Assembly (NCBI RefSeq): GCF_000281715.2
Contig: NZ_CP124576.1
Location: 1,061,501-1,125,500 of the forward strand
DNA length: 64,000 bases
Reading direction: 5' to 3'
From: Sphingobium sp. AP49
Lineage (GTDB): Bacteria > Pseudomonadota > Alphaproteobacteria > Sphingomonadales > Sphingomonadaceae
Below, piece by piece: positions 52,883 through 60,706 of the stretch (positions are counted from its first letter, which is position 1; every line of letters begins with the position of its first letter). Under the pieces are notes generated by a model. That model had not been told where the DNA came from, searched no databases, and saw only the letters and a program-made list of their open reading frames with translations. The position numbers were made by a program, and so were the translations under genes.

Positions 52883-53863
52883 ATGAAGATGACCGAACTC
52901 AACCCCCTGACCGTCGCCATGCAGATGGACCCGATGGACGGGATCAAGATCGCCGGCGATTCGACCTTCCACATCATGCTGGCGGCGCAGGCGCGGGGGC
53001 ATAAGCTCTATCATTATCTGGCGCCTGACCTTAGCTATCGCGACGGCCGGGTGCTGGCCAAGGCGCGGCCGGTGAAGGTGCAGAAGGTGCAGGGCGATCA
53101 TTATGCGCTGGGCGAGCCGGAGATGCTGGACCTGGGCCGCGACGTCGATGTCGTGTGGATGCGGCAGGATCCGCCCTTTGACCTGAGCTACATCACCGCC
53201 ACCCATTTGCTGGAGCGGGTGCAGGAAGAGACTTTGGTGGTGAATGACCCGGCCAGCGTCCGCAATGCGCCCGAAAAGCTGTTCGTGCTCGACTATGCCC
53301 GCTTCATGCCGCCGACGATGATCACCCGCGACCTGGCCGAGGTGAAGAGCTTCCTGGCGGAGCATGGCGAGATCGTGGTGAAGCCGCTCTATGGCAATGG
53401 CGGCGTCGCGGTATTCCATGTCGGCAGCAATGGCGCGAACCTGTCGTCGCTGGTGGAACTGTTCAAGGCCTCGTGGGTCGAACCCTTCATGGTCCAGGCC
53501 TTCATCCCCGGTGTCGCGCAGGGCGACAAGCGCATCGTGCTGGTCGATGGCGAGGTCGCGGGCGCGGTCAACCGCATTCCGGGCGCGGGTGAGATCCGCT
53601 CCAACCTGGCGGTCGGCGGATCGGCGGCCAAGACGGTGCTGACCGATCGCGAGCGCGAAATCTGCGAGGCGATGGGGCCGGAATTGAAGCGCCGTGGCCT
53701 GTTGTTCGTCGGCATCGACGTGATCGGCGGCGAATGGCTGACCGAAATCAACGTGACGTCGCCGACCGGCATCGTGTCGATCGACGCGTTCGACGGCACC
53801 GACACCGGCGGCATGATCTGGGATGCGATCGACGCGCGCCTGGCGGCGCGGGCGGCGGCCTGA
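52883..53863 (+). CDS. gshB: Glutathione synthetase
   Basis: The 326-residue ATP-grasp enzyme joins gamma-glutamylcysteine and glycine. Family motifs include MDPMDGIKIAGDSTFHIMLAAQ (in parts), VWMRQDPPFDLSYI, VVKPLYGNGGVAVFHV, and the C-terminal ITEINVTSPTGIVSIDAF. Length and motif order are standard. An AAAGGA element lies just after the family C repeat, so the repeat sits immediately upstream of its translation start. Confidence 0.96.
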   Translation: MKMTELNPLTVAMQMDPMDGIKIAGDSTFHIMLAAQARGHKLYHYLAPDLSYRDGRVLAKARPVKVQKVQGDHYALGEPEMLDLGRDVDVVWMRQDPPFDLSYITATHLLERVQEETLVVNDPASVRNAPEKLFVLDYARFMPPTMITRDLAEVKSFLAEHGEIVVKPLYGNGGVAVFHVGSNGANLSSLVELFKASWVEPFMVQAFIPGVAQGDKRIVLVDGEVAGAVNRIPGAGEIRSNLAVGGSAAKTVLTDREREICEAMGPELKRRGLLFVGIDVIGGEWLTEINVTSPTGIVSIDAFDGTDTGGMIWDAIDARLAARAAA

Positions 53864-53880
53864 TTTTCATGATCCTTCTC

Positions 53881-53962
53881 CGTCATCCCAGCGAAGGCTG
53901 GGATCTCTCTTTCTGGCTTCGGAATAGAAATAAGTGGGATGCCAGCCTGCGCTGGCATGACG
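53881..53962. repeat. 82-bp inverted-arm element, family B copy 2
   Basis: The left arm CGTCATCCCAGCGAAGGC and the right arm ending GCGCTGGCATGACG are inverted. The element has the same length as copy 1, and the arm pairs keep their stems (CCC/GGG on the left, GCC/GGC on the right). It lies between gshB and the DedA gene. Confidence 0.85.
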
Positions 53963-53981
53963 GAAGAGGCAGGACGCACCC

Positions 53982-54581
53982 ATGACCGACTGGGTTCTGC
54001 GGCTGATCGATGCGGGGGGCTATTGGGGGATCTTCCTGCTGATGATCCTCGAAAATGTGTTTCCGCCGATCCCGTCGGAACTGATCATGGGGATTGGCGG
54101 CATCCGCGTCGGCCAGGGGCGGATGGCGATGGAGTGGCTGCTGCTGGCGGGCACGCTGGGCACCACCATCGGCAATTATTTCTGGTATCTGGTCGGCCAT
54201 ATATTGGGCTTCGGGCGCTTGAAGCCGCTGGTCGATCGCTATGGTCGCTGGGCGACGCTGGAATGGCGCGATGTCGAGGCGCTGGACCGGTTGTTCGGCA
54301 AATATGGCCAGATCGTCGTCTTCGTCTTCCGCTTCATGCCGGCCTTTCGCACGATGATCTCGCTGCCCGCCGGCCTGTTCCGCATGGGGCATGTCCGCTT
54401 TCTGGTGTGGACCGCTGGCGGGGCGCTGATCTGGAACATCATCCTGGCCTATGCGGGATTTTTCCTGGGGCGTAATTTCCGCGATATCGACAAATATGTG
54501 GGGCCGGTGGCGACCGCCTGCGTGATCGGGGCGGTGATCTTCTATCTGTGGCGGTTGGCGACCTGGAAGCCCAAGGGCTGA
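53982..54581 (+). CDS. DedA family membrane protein
   Basis: This 199-residue protein has the DedA/SNARE-associated pattern: NVFPPIPSELIMGIGGI, the GTTIGNYFWYLVGH segment, FGKYGQIVVFVFRFMPAFRTMISLPAGLFRM and two C-terminal membrane helices. DedA proteins are undecaprenyl phosphate or lipid translocase relatives involved in envelope homeostasis. It starts 19 bp after an 82-bp repeat and ends 6 bp before a convergent gene. Confidence 0.92.
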   Translation: MTDWVLRLIDAGGYWGIFLLMILENVFPPIPSELIMGIGGIRVGQGRMAMEWLLLAGTLGTTIGNYFWYLVGHILGFGRLKPLVDRYGRWATLEWRDVEALDRLFGKYGQIVVFVFRFMPAFRTMISLPAGLFRMGHVRFLVWTAGGALIWNIILAYAGFFLGRNFRDIDKYVGPVATACVIGAVIFYLWRLATWKPKG

Positions 54582-54587
54582 GGTCGC

Positions 54588-54887
54588 TCAGAAGGGCAGC
54601 TTGATGCCGACCATCACCCGCTGCGAGGTGGTGCCATTGCCCATGCCCTGGCTTTCGACATGGAGATTGCCCTTCACCTTGCCGAACAGCGGCATTTCCG
54701 CGCGACCGAGCGGGGGTTCCTCGCTGGTCGCCACCATGTCGCGATCGACGCGCTGGCTCTGGCGCCGGGCGGTGACGACGATGGCGTTGGGATCGGACGA
54801 AGGCTGCACCTGCTTCAGGTCGAAATCGGCGGGGATTTGGGCCGGGCCAATAGTTTGCAGGGCCAATAGCAGACGCAGCATGGACAT
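54588..54887 (-). CDS. Hypothetical exported protein
   Basis: The 99-residue protein begins with a short hydrophobic segment (MSMLRLLLALQTIG) and then a polar body with VVTARRQSQRVDRDMVA, a stretch reminiscent of a TonB-box VVTA motif but too short to interpret. I do not recognise the family. It is convergent with DedA and lies between DedA and xerC. The N-terminal segment is only weakly signal-like. Confidence 0.5.
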   Translation of the reverse strand: MSMLRLLLALQTIGPAQIPADFDLKQVQPSSDPNAIVVTARRQSQRVDRDMVATSEEPPLGRAEMPLFGKVKGNLHVESQGMGNGTTSQRVMVGIKLPF

Positions 54888-54947
54888 CCCTTCCTTACCC
54901 CCGGAAATGGGAGGCTGACGCAGGATTACGGCGAATCCGTGACCATT

Positions 54948-55838
54948 TCAGGCGCGGGGATGGGCGGCGCGATAGACGTCGAGCAGATGGGCGGCATCGA
55001 CCTGCGTATAGACCTGGGTCGAGGTCAGGCTGGCATGGCCGAGCAGTTCCTGCAGGCTGCGCAGGTCGGCGCCGCGGCCGAGCAGATGGGTTGCGAAACT
55101 GTGGCGCAGCGCATGGGGCGTGGTCCGGTCCGACAGGCCGAGACGCCCGCGCGCGCCCTGCACCGACCGGCGGATCAGCGCGGCCGAAAGCGGACCGCCG
55201 CGCGCGCCGCGGAACAGCGGCTGGTCGCGCTCCGGGGACCAGGGGCATTGCTCGGCATAGGCTTCGATCGCGGCGCGGACCTGCGGCAGCAGCGGCACCA
55301 GCCGCGTCTTGTTGCGCTTGCCGGTGACGCGCAGCGTGTCGCCCAGCGGCAATATGTCGCCCATCAGCCCCATCGCCTCGCCAATGCGCAGGCCCGCGCC
55401 ATAGAGCAGCAGCAGCACCGCCCAGTCGCGCGCGCCGATCCAGTCCTCGCGCGCGCCCTCGGCAATGTCGGCCGCCAGCGCCAGCGCCTCGTCGGGGGAG
55501 ATGGGGCGGGGCAGGCCGCGCTTGACCCGTGGTCCCTTGAGCTGGGGCACGCGGGCTTCTGCGCCGCCGACGAACTTCAGGAAGCCGCGCACGGCGGAGA
55601 GTTCACGCGCGGCGGAGAGATTGCCGATGCCGTCGACCCGGCGGCTGGCGAGATAGGCGCGCAGGTCCGCCTGCTCCAGCCGGGCGAGGCTGGCGGCGGT
55701 CACGGCCTGGCCCTGATGCTCGGCGAGGAAGGCGATCAGCCGCTCGGCCGTGGCGACATAGGCCCGCACCGTATGGGTGGAGCGCCGCCGGTCGAGGCTG
55801 AGATGCTGGCGCCAGCGTTCGGGGAGGGAGGGGGTCAT
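54948..55838 (-). CDS. xerC: Tyrosine recombinase, XerC/XerD type
   Basis: The 296-residue recombinase resolves chromosome dimers together with a partner Xer and FtsK. It has an N-terminal SAM-like core-binding domain (WRQHLSLDRRRSTHTVRAY) and a catalytic domain with R (LLYGAGLRIGEAMGL), H-x-x-R (TPHALRHSFATHLL), H (LLGHASLTSTQVYT) and Tyr in the last motif. ATG 55838 is the chosen start; the 5' extension to 56045 is the translated repeat (DPSLRWGDD) and is rejected. Confidence 0.92.
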   Translation of the reverse strand: MTPSLPERWRQHLSLDRRRSTHTVRAYVATAERLIAFLAEHQGQAVTAASLARLEQADLRAYLASRRVDGIGNLSAARELSAVRGFLKFVGGAEARVPQLKGPRVKRGLPRPISPDEALALAADIAEGAREDWIGARDWAVLLLLYGAGLRIGEAMGLMGDILPLGDTLRVTGKRNKTRLVPLLPQVRAAIEAYAEQCPWSPERDQPLFRGARGGPLSAALIRRSVQGARGRLGLSDRTTPHALRHSFATHLLGRGADLRSLQELLGHASLTSTQVYTQVDAAHLLDVYRAAHPRA

Positions 55839-56008
55839 GTTGGAAATGCCGCGCTTAACTTCGCATATTTCCCGCACATTTTGATAGGTTGAAACAAGAG
55901 TAGGAAATCTTGTTTCGCGGAGTGGGGCATGCGGGGAGGGGCTGCGTTGCGCATGGCGGCAGCCTAGCAGAGGGGGGCGAGGTAGGACAGGTGGCCCTCC
56001 TATCTGAT

Positions 56009-56035
56009 CGTCACCCCAGCGAAGGCTGGGGTCTG
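56009..56035. repeat. Left half-arm of the family B element
   Basis: CGTCACCCCAGCGAAGGCTG and the following bases match the left arm of the 82-bp element. It ends 6 bp before the stop codon of the GIY-YIG gene. There is no right arm next to it. Confidence 0.85.
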
Positions 56036-56041
56036 TGGCCT

Positions 56042-56332
56042 TCAAACGATATGGTCGAAGAGATCATCCCAATCCGGGTTGGCCTGTTCGATCAGGCGGA
56101 TTTCCCAATCGCGCTTCCAGGCCTTGAGCGCTTTCTCCCGACTGATCGCCAGCAGGATATCCGTGTGATGTTCGACGAGGACCAGACGTGTCAGCCCATA
56201 TTTGCGGCAGAAAATCGATCCGGTGCCGCGCCGAGGTTGATCGATGCGCGCGGCGAGATCGGCGGTGACGCCGATATAGAGGACGCCGCACGGCTTGTTG
56301 GTCATGATGTAGGTATAGCCGCCCTGCGCCAT
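56042..56332 (-). CDS. Small GIY-YIG nuclease
   Basis: The 96-residue protein is a stand-alone GIY-YIG domain. GYTYIMTNKPCGVLYIGVT contains both halves of the name motif, followed by an Arg, a Tyr/Arg helix and REKALKAWKRDWEIRLIEQANPDW. Most relatives have WEH-x-x-G where this one has IDQPRRG, so one conserved His is lost. Such proteins are predicted DNA endonucleases and occur in many copies in sphingomonads. Here both flanks are half-arms of a dispersed palindrome (56009-56035 and 56358-56384), which suggests that the gene and repeat move together. Confidence 0.88.
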   Translation of the reverse strand: MAQGGYTYIMTNKPCGVLYIGVTADLAARIDQPRRGTGSIFCRKYGLTRLVLVEHHTDILLAISREKALKAWKRDWEIRLIEQANPDWDDLFDHIV

Positions 56333-56357
56333 CCGGCGATGCTACATATATAGGCCT

Positions 56358-56384
56358 GAGATGCCAGCCTTCGCTGGCATGACG
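56358..56384. repeat. Right half-arm of the family B element
   Basis: GAGATGCCAGCCTTCGCTGG followed by CATGACG matches the right arm of the 82-bp element. It lies 25 bp upstream of the GIY-YIG start codon and pairs with the left half-arm at 56009 in inverted orientation. Confidence 0.85.
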
Positions 56385-56423
56385 GTCATCTGCGGCCCTT
56401 GAAATCCGCCCGAAAATGGGCAC

Positions 56424-57311
56424 ATGGGAGCCATGGCTACCCCGTTTGATCCGGCCGATTTGCCGACCGGCATCCTGATGACGCTGTCGCCGCTGGTGGC
56501 GCGCGTGCTGGCGCCCAATCCGTCGCCCTTCACCTATACCGGCACCCAGACCTATCTGGTCGGCGGCGCGGATGTGGCGGTGATCGATCCGGGGCCGGAC
56601 GAGGCCGAGCATCTCGACGCGCTGATCGCCGCGATCGGCGGGCGGCGCGTGGTGGCGATCCTGTGCACCCATACCCATCGCGACCATAGCCCGGCGGCGC
56701 GGCCGCTGAGCGCGCTAACCGGCGCGCCGATCATCGGCTGTGCGCCGTTGACGCTGAACGATGACGGGCCGCGCGCGGACGCGGCCTTCGACGCGGACTA
56801 TCGGCCCGACCGGGTGCTGGGCGATGGCGAGGTGGTGGCCGGCACCGGCTGGACGCTGGAGGCGGTGGCGACGCCGGGCCATACGTCCAATCATCTCTGC
56901 TTTGCGCTGGCGGAAGACAAGGCGCTGTTCACCGGCGATCATGTGATGGGCTGGTCGACCAGCGTCATTTCCCCGCCCGATGGCGACATGACCGCCTATA
57001 TGCGATCGATGCAGCGGCTGCTGGAGCGGGACGATGTCGTCTATTATCCCGCCCATGGCGAGCCGGTGGAAAATCCGCAGCGGCTGGTGCGCGGCATGAT
57101 GGGCCATCGCAAGCAGCGCGAGGGCCAGATCATGCGCTTCCTGGAGCGCAATGGCGACAGCGCCATCCCCGACATGGTGGCGGAAATGTACAAGGGCGTG
57201 GACCCGCGCCTTTATGGGGCGGCCGGGCGATCGGTGCTGGCGCACCTCATCGACCTCAATGGCCGGGGCATGGCCGCACCGCTGGAGGATGGGCGATGGC
57301 AGATGCGCTGA
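56424..57311 (+). CDS. MBL-fold metallo-hydrolase
   Basis: This 295-residue protein has the metallo-beta-lactamase fold with the zinc motif THTHRDHSPA, a second His in ATPGHTSNHL and an Asp in FTGDHVMG. A winged-helix-like C-terminal part (IPDMVAEMYKGVDPRLYGAAGRSVLAHL) follows, typical of the LACTB2/MBLAC2-type hydrolases. The substrate is not known. The start may also be ATG 56433. It overlaps the DUF4230 gene by 16 bp. Confidence 0.88.
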   Translation: MGAMATPFDPADLPTGILMTLSPLVARVLAPNPSPFTYTGTQTYLVGGADVAVIDPGPDEAEHLDALIAAIGGRRVVAILCTHTHRDHSPAARPLSALTGAPIIGCAPLTLNDDGPRADAAFDADYRPDRVLGDGEVVAGTGWTLEAVATPGHTSNHLCFALAEDKALFTGDHVMGWSTSVISPPDGDMTAYMRSMQRLLERDDVVYYPAHGEPVENPQRLVRGMMGHRKQREGQIMRFLERNGDSAIPDMVAEMYKGVDPRLYGAAGRSVLAHLIDLNGRGMAAPLEDGRWQMR

Positions 57312-58009
57312 AGCGCTATGCCGGGCCGGTCGCGGTCGCGCTGCTGATCCTGATCGTCGGCGGGGCGATGCTGGTCGGCTGGCAACGCTATAATCGCGAC
57401 TATGTGGTGAGCGTCGAGGATGACGGCACGGCGGTGACCAAGGTCATTGCCGAAAAGATTGCCGGCACCAGCAGCCTGAAGGTTTCGGAACTGAGCGGCA
57501 CGATCCAGAGCAGCGCGCGCGATGTGCGCGGCTTTGGCTGGCTGAAGTCCGACCAGGTGGTGAAGATGCCCTTTTCGGTCGACTATTTCGTCAATGTCGG
57601 CGCGATCGGCGCGGATGATCTGGAATGGGATGCGGAGCGCCGCACCCTGATCGTCAATGCGCCTGACGTGACCGTCGGCAAGCCCAATGTCGACGAGAGC
57701 CAGCGCACCCTGGTGCGGACCAGCGGCCTGTTCGTGACGCGCGAGGCGGGCGAGGAACTGAGCCGGCGCACATCCGCCTATGCCCAGGCGCGGGCCGCCA
57801 AATCGGCCGGGTCGCCCGAGCGGATGGCGCAGGCGCGCGACTATGGCCGGGCCGCGCTGGTGAAGCTGATGGCGGCGCCCTTGGCGGCGGCTGGGCAGGG
57901 CGATGCGCGGGTGATCGTCACTTTCCCGGCGGAGCGGCCGAACAGGGAACAATGGGACGTGACCACGCCGATCAACGAGGTACTGGCCAACAAGCGGCAG
58001 CAGCGCTAG
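57296..58009 (+). CDS. DUF4230 domain membrane-anchored protein
   Basis: The 237-residue protein has one N-terminal membrane anchor (VAVALLILIVGGAMLVGW) and a DUF4230 body (VVKMPFSVDYFVNVGAIGADDLEW, then RTLIVNAPDVTVGKPNVDE). It is probably exposed to the periplasm. The function of the domain is unknown. Its start lies inside the metallo-hydrolase gene, so the two are probably translated together. nadA follows after 44 bp. Confidence 0.82.
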   Translation: MADALKRYAGPVAVALLILIVGGAMLVGWQRYNRDYVVSVEDDGTAVTKVIAEKIAGTSSLKVSELSGTIQSSARDVRGFGWLKSDQVVKMPFSVDYFVNVGAIGADDLEWDAERRTLIVNAPDVTVGKPNVDESQRTLVRTSGLFVTREAGEELSRRTSAYAQARAAKSAGSPERMAQARDYGRAALVKLMAAPLAAAGQGDARVIVTFPAERPNREQWDVTTPINEVLANKRQQR

Positions 58010-58053
58010 GGCGCGGGCAAAGGGCCGGACATGGGACCGAGGAGTATCAGGGT

Positions 58054-59040
58054 ATGAACGCCATCACCGGCATTCCGCAGGGTCTGGACCTGCGTGCCGA
58101 AATCGACCGCCTGCGCAAGGAGCGCAACGCCGTCATCCTGGGCCATTATTATCAGTCGCCCGAGATTCAGGATCTGTCCGATTTCGTCGGCGACAGTCTG
58201 GAACTGTCGCGCAAGGCGGCCGAGACCGATGCCGATGTCATCGCTTTCTGTGGCGTGCGCTTCATGGCCGAAACGGCGAAGATCCTGTCGCCGCAGAAGA
58301 TCGTCGTGCTGCCCGACATGGACGCCGGCTGCAGCCTGGAAGACAGCTGCCCGCCCGCCCAGTTCAAGGCGTTCCGCGAGGCGCATCCCGATCATATTGC
58401 GCTGAGCTACATCAACTGTTCGGCCGAGGTGAAGGCGCTGTCCGACATCATCGTGACGTCGTCGTCGGCCGAGAAGATCCTGGCGCAGATCCCCAAGGAT
58501 CAGAAGATCATCTTCGGCCCCGACAAGCATCTGGGTGGCTACCTCAAGCGCAAGCTGGGCCGCGACATGCTGCTGTGGCCGGGCGTGTGCATCGTGCATG
58601 AAGCGTTCAGCGAGACCGAATTGCTGAAGCTCAAGGCCCAGCATCCACAAGCGCCGGTCGCCGCGCACCCGGAATGCCCGCCCTATATCGTCGACCATGC
58701 GGATTATGTCGGGTCGACCAGCGGCATCCTCGACTTTGCTAAGACGATGCCGGGCGACACGCTGATCGTCGCCACCGAACCGCATATCATCCACCAGATG
58801 CAGAAAAGCGTGCCGGACAAGAATTTCATCGGCGCGCCGGGTGCTGACGGCAACTGCAACTGCAATATCTGCCCCTATATGGCGCTCAACACGATGGAGA
58901 AGCTCTATCTGTCGCTGCGCGACCTCAGCCCGCGTATCGAAATGGACGAGACGCTGCGCGTCGCCGCCAAGAAGAGCCTGGACCGGATGCTGGAAATGGC
59001 CAGCGGCACGGTCGGCCAGGGCGATCTGGGCGCACGCTGA
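58054..59040 (+). CDS. nadA: Quinolinate synthase A
   Basis: The 328-residue enzyme condenses iminoaspartate and dihydroxyacetone phosphate to quinolinate in NAD biosynthesis. Cluster cysteines are visible in AGCSLEDSCPP, the HPECPPYIVD region and GNCNCNICPYM. Other landmarks are ILGHYYQSPEIQDLSDFVGDS and STSGILDF. ATG 58054 follows GGAG in the leader. nadC is in the same window 4 kb further on, but nadB is absent here. Confidence 0.95.
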   Translation: MNAITGIPQGLDLRAEIDRLRKERNAVILGHYYQSPEIQDLSDFVGDSLELSRKAAETDADVIAFCGVRFMAETAKILSPQKIVVLPDMDAGCSLEDSCPPAQFKAFREAHPDHIALSYINCSAEVKALSDIIVTSSSAEKILAQIPKDQKIIFGPDKHLGGYLKRKLGRDMLLWPGVCIVHEAFSETELLKLKAQHPQAPVAAHPECPPYIVDHADYVGSTSGILDFAKTMPGDTLIVATEPHIIHQMQKSVPDKNFIGAPGADGNCNCNICPYMALNTMEKLYLSLRDLSPRIEMDETLRVAAKKSLDRMLEMASGTVGQGDLGAR

Positions 59041-59055
59041 GATGTCATTGCTACC

Positions 59056-59124
59056 CGTCATTGCGAGCGTAGCGAAGCAATCCATTGCAGACCCGTGGAT
59101 TGCTTCGCTACGCTCGCAATGACG
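59056..59124. repeat. 69-bp palindrome, family A copy 3
   Basis: Perfect 29-bp arms starting CGTCATTGCGAGCGTAGCG are joined by an 11-bp loop. It lies between nadA and cls and is the same subtype as copy 1. Confidence 0.9.
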
Positions 59125-59168
59125 AAGTGTGGGTAGCGAACGGATCGCTTGACGGGGAGAAAAGGCAC

Positions 59169-60572
59169 ATGGTCAACCTCCCCGACAGCGACTTCGGCCT
59201 CGCTTATTATATCCTTGAATGGGCGATCCGCATCGGCGCGCTGATCGCGGTGCCCTTTCGCCGCAGCGCGGCCGCGACGCGGGCCTGGCTGCTGCTGATC
59301 TTCTTCCTGCCGGTGCCGGGGCTGATCCTGTTCTGGATCATCGGCAGCCCGCGTTTCCCCGAATGGCGACGCGAGCGCTTTGGCGAGCTCGACCCCTGGT
59401 TCGGCGGCATTGGGGCGCGGCTGGCCATTCATGCGCCACCCCGTGATCCGATCGTCGACCTCGCCGCCAAGCTGGGCAAGATGCCGGCGACCGGCGGAAA
59501 CCGGGTCGATCTGATCTTCGACTATATCGTCGCGATCGACCGGCTGGTGGCGGACATCAATGCCGCGCGGCACAGCGTCCGCATCCTCGTCTATATCTTC
59601 GCCGACGATGCGGTGGGGCAGCGCGTGGCCGATGCGCTGGGCGCGGCGGTCAAGCGCGGCGTCACCGTGCAGGTCATGTATGATCCGGTGGGATCGCGGC
59701 CGTGGCGCAGGGGGATGGAGGCGATGCTGAGCGCGGCGGGGGTGGAGCTGTGCGCCGCCCTGCCGTTCCGCTGGATCCGCGGGCGGACAAGGCGCGACAT
59801 GCGCAACCATCGCAAGCTGTTCGTGATCGACGGGACGATCGGCCATGTCGGGTCGCAGAATATCGTCGCGCGCGATTTCAAGCCCGGCATCGTCAACCAG
59901 GAACTGGTGGCGCGGGTGACCGGGCCGGTGGTGGCGGAGCTGGAGGCGCTGGTGCGGGCCGACTGGTATATGGAGACGCGCCAGCTGCCCGAGGGGCCAG
60001 TGATCATTCCTGAACCGGTTGGCGAGGCGGTGGCGCAATTGCTGCCGAGCGGGGCCAATTATCCGCTGGAAGGGTTCAAGACGCTGCTGGTGTGGCAGCT
60101 GCATCAGGCACGCAGCCATGTGATGCTGGTGACGCCCTATTTCATTCCCGACGACGATCTGGTCGATGCGATGCGCACGGCGGTGGTGCGTGGCGTCAAG
60201 ATCGACCTGATCGTGTCCAAGCCGGTCGACCAGTGGCTGGTCCATGCGGCGCAATCCTCTTATTATGCCGAGCTGATGGCGGCGGGCATCGGTATCCACG
60301 CCCATCGGCCCGAATTCGTCCATGCCAAGACGGTCAGCATCGACGGCCGGCTGGCGGTGGTCGGCTCCGCCAATGTCGACATGCGCAGTTTCGAGCTGAA
60401 CGAGGAGGCGAGCCTGCTCCTCTATGACGCCGAAACGGTGGCGGCAGTCGAAGTCGTGCAGCGCCGCTTCATGGCGCGGGCGGAGACGCTGGACCGCGAG
60501 CAGTGGCGCGCCCGCCCGCTCTATCGCAAGGTTGCGGAAAATGTCGCGCGGATGGTCGGCTCGCTGCTTTGA
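59169..60572 (+). CDS. cls: Cardiolipin synthase, phospholipase D family
   Basis: The 467-residue membrane enzyme joins two phosphatidylglycerols to cardiolipin. Two hydrophobic N-terminal segments precede two phospholipase D motifs, HRKLFVIDG (near residue 215) and HAKTVSIDG (near residue 385), each H-x-K-x4-D. The PM-R-x-FRNHRK-type stretch TRRDMRNHRK is also typical. ATG 59169 was chosen; the upstream extension is the translated palindrome. The gene is bracketed by family A copies 3 and 4. Confidence 0.92.
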   Translation: MVNLPDSDFGLAYYILEWAIRIGALIAVPFRRSAAATRAWLLLIFFLPVPGLILFWIIGSPRFPEWRRERFGELDPWFGGIGARLAIHAPPRDPIVDLAAKLGKMPATGGNRVDLIFDYIVAIDRLVADINAARHSVRILVYIFADDAVGQRVADALGAAVKRGVTVQVMYDPVGSRPWRRGMEAMLSAAGVELCAALPFRWIRGRTRRDMRNHRKLFVIDGTIGHVGSQNIVARDFKPGIVNQELVARVTGPVVAELEALVRADWYMETRQLPEGPVIIPEPVGEAVAQLLPSGANYPLEGFKTLLVWQLHQARSHVMLVTPYFIPDDDLVDAMRTAVVRGVKIDLIVSKPVDQWLVHAAQSSYYAELMAAGIGIHAHRPEFVHAKTVSIDGRLAVVGSANVDMRSFELNEEASLLLYDAETVAAVEVVQRRFMARAETLDREQWRARPLYRKVAENVARMVGSLL

Positions 60573-60579
60573 CAATATC

Positions 60580-60648
60580 CGTCATTGCGAGCGCAGCGAA
60601 GCAATCCATGTTGCACCGATGGATTGCTTCGCTGCGCTCGCAATGACG
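60580..60648. repeat. 69-bp palindrome, family A copy 4
   Basis: Perfect 29-bp arms starting CGTCATTGCGAGCGCAGCG are joined by an 11-bp loop. It starts 8 bp after the cls stop codon and belongs to the same subtype as copy 2. Confidence 0.9.
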
Positions 60649-60706
60649 ATTAAACGGGTACTAACCCGCTGGCATAGCCCCGCATCATCGCCTATCGCAT
60701 CGGGCC

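Noticed and set aside
55839..56045. N-terminal extension of the XerC frame reading DPSLRWGDD
   Set aside because: This is the translation of a family B repeat arm. The homologous protein starts at 55838.
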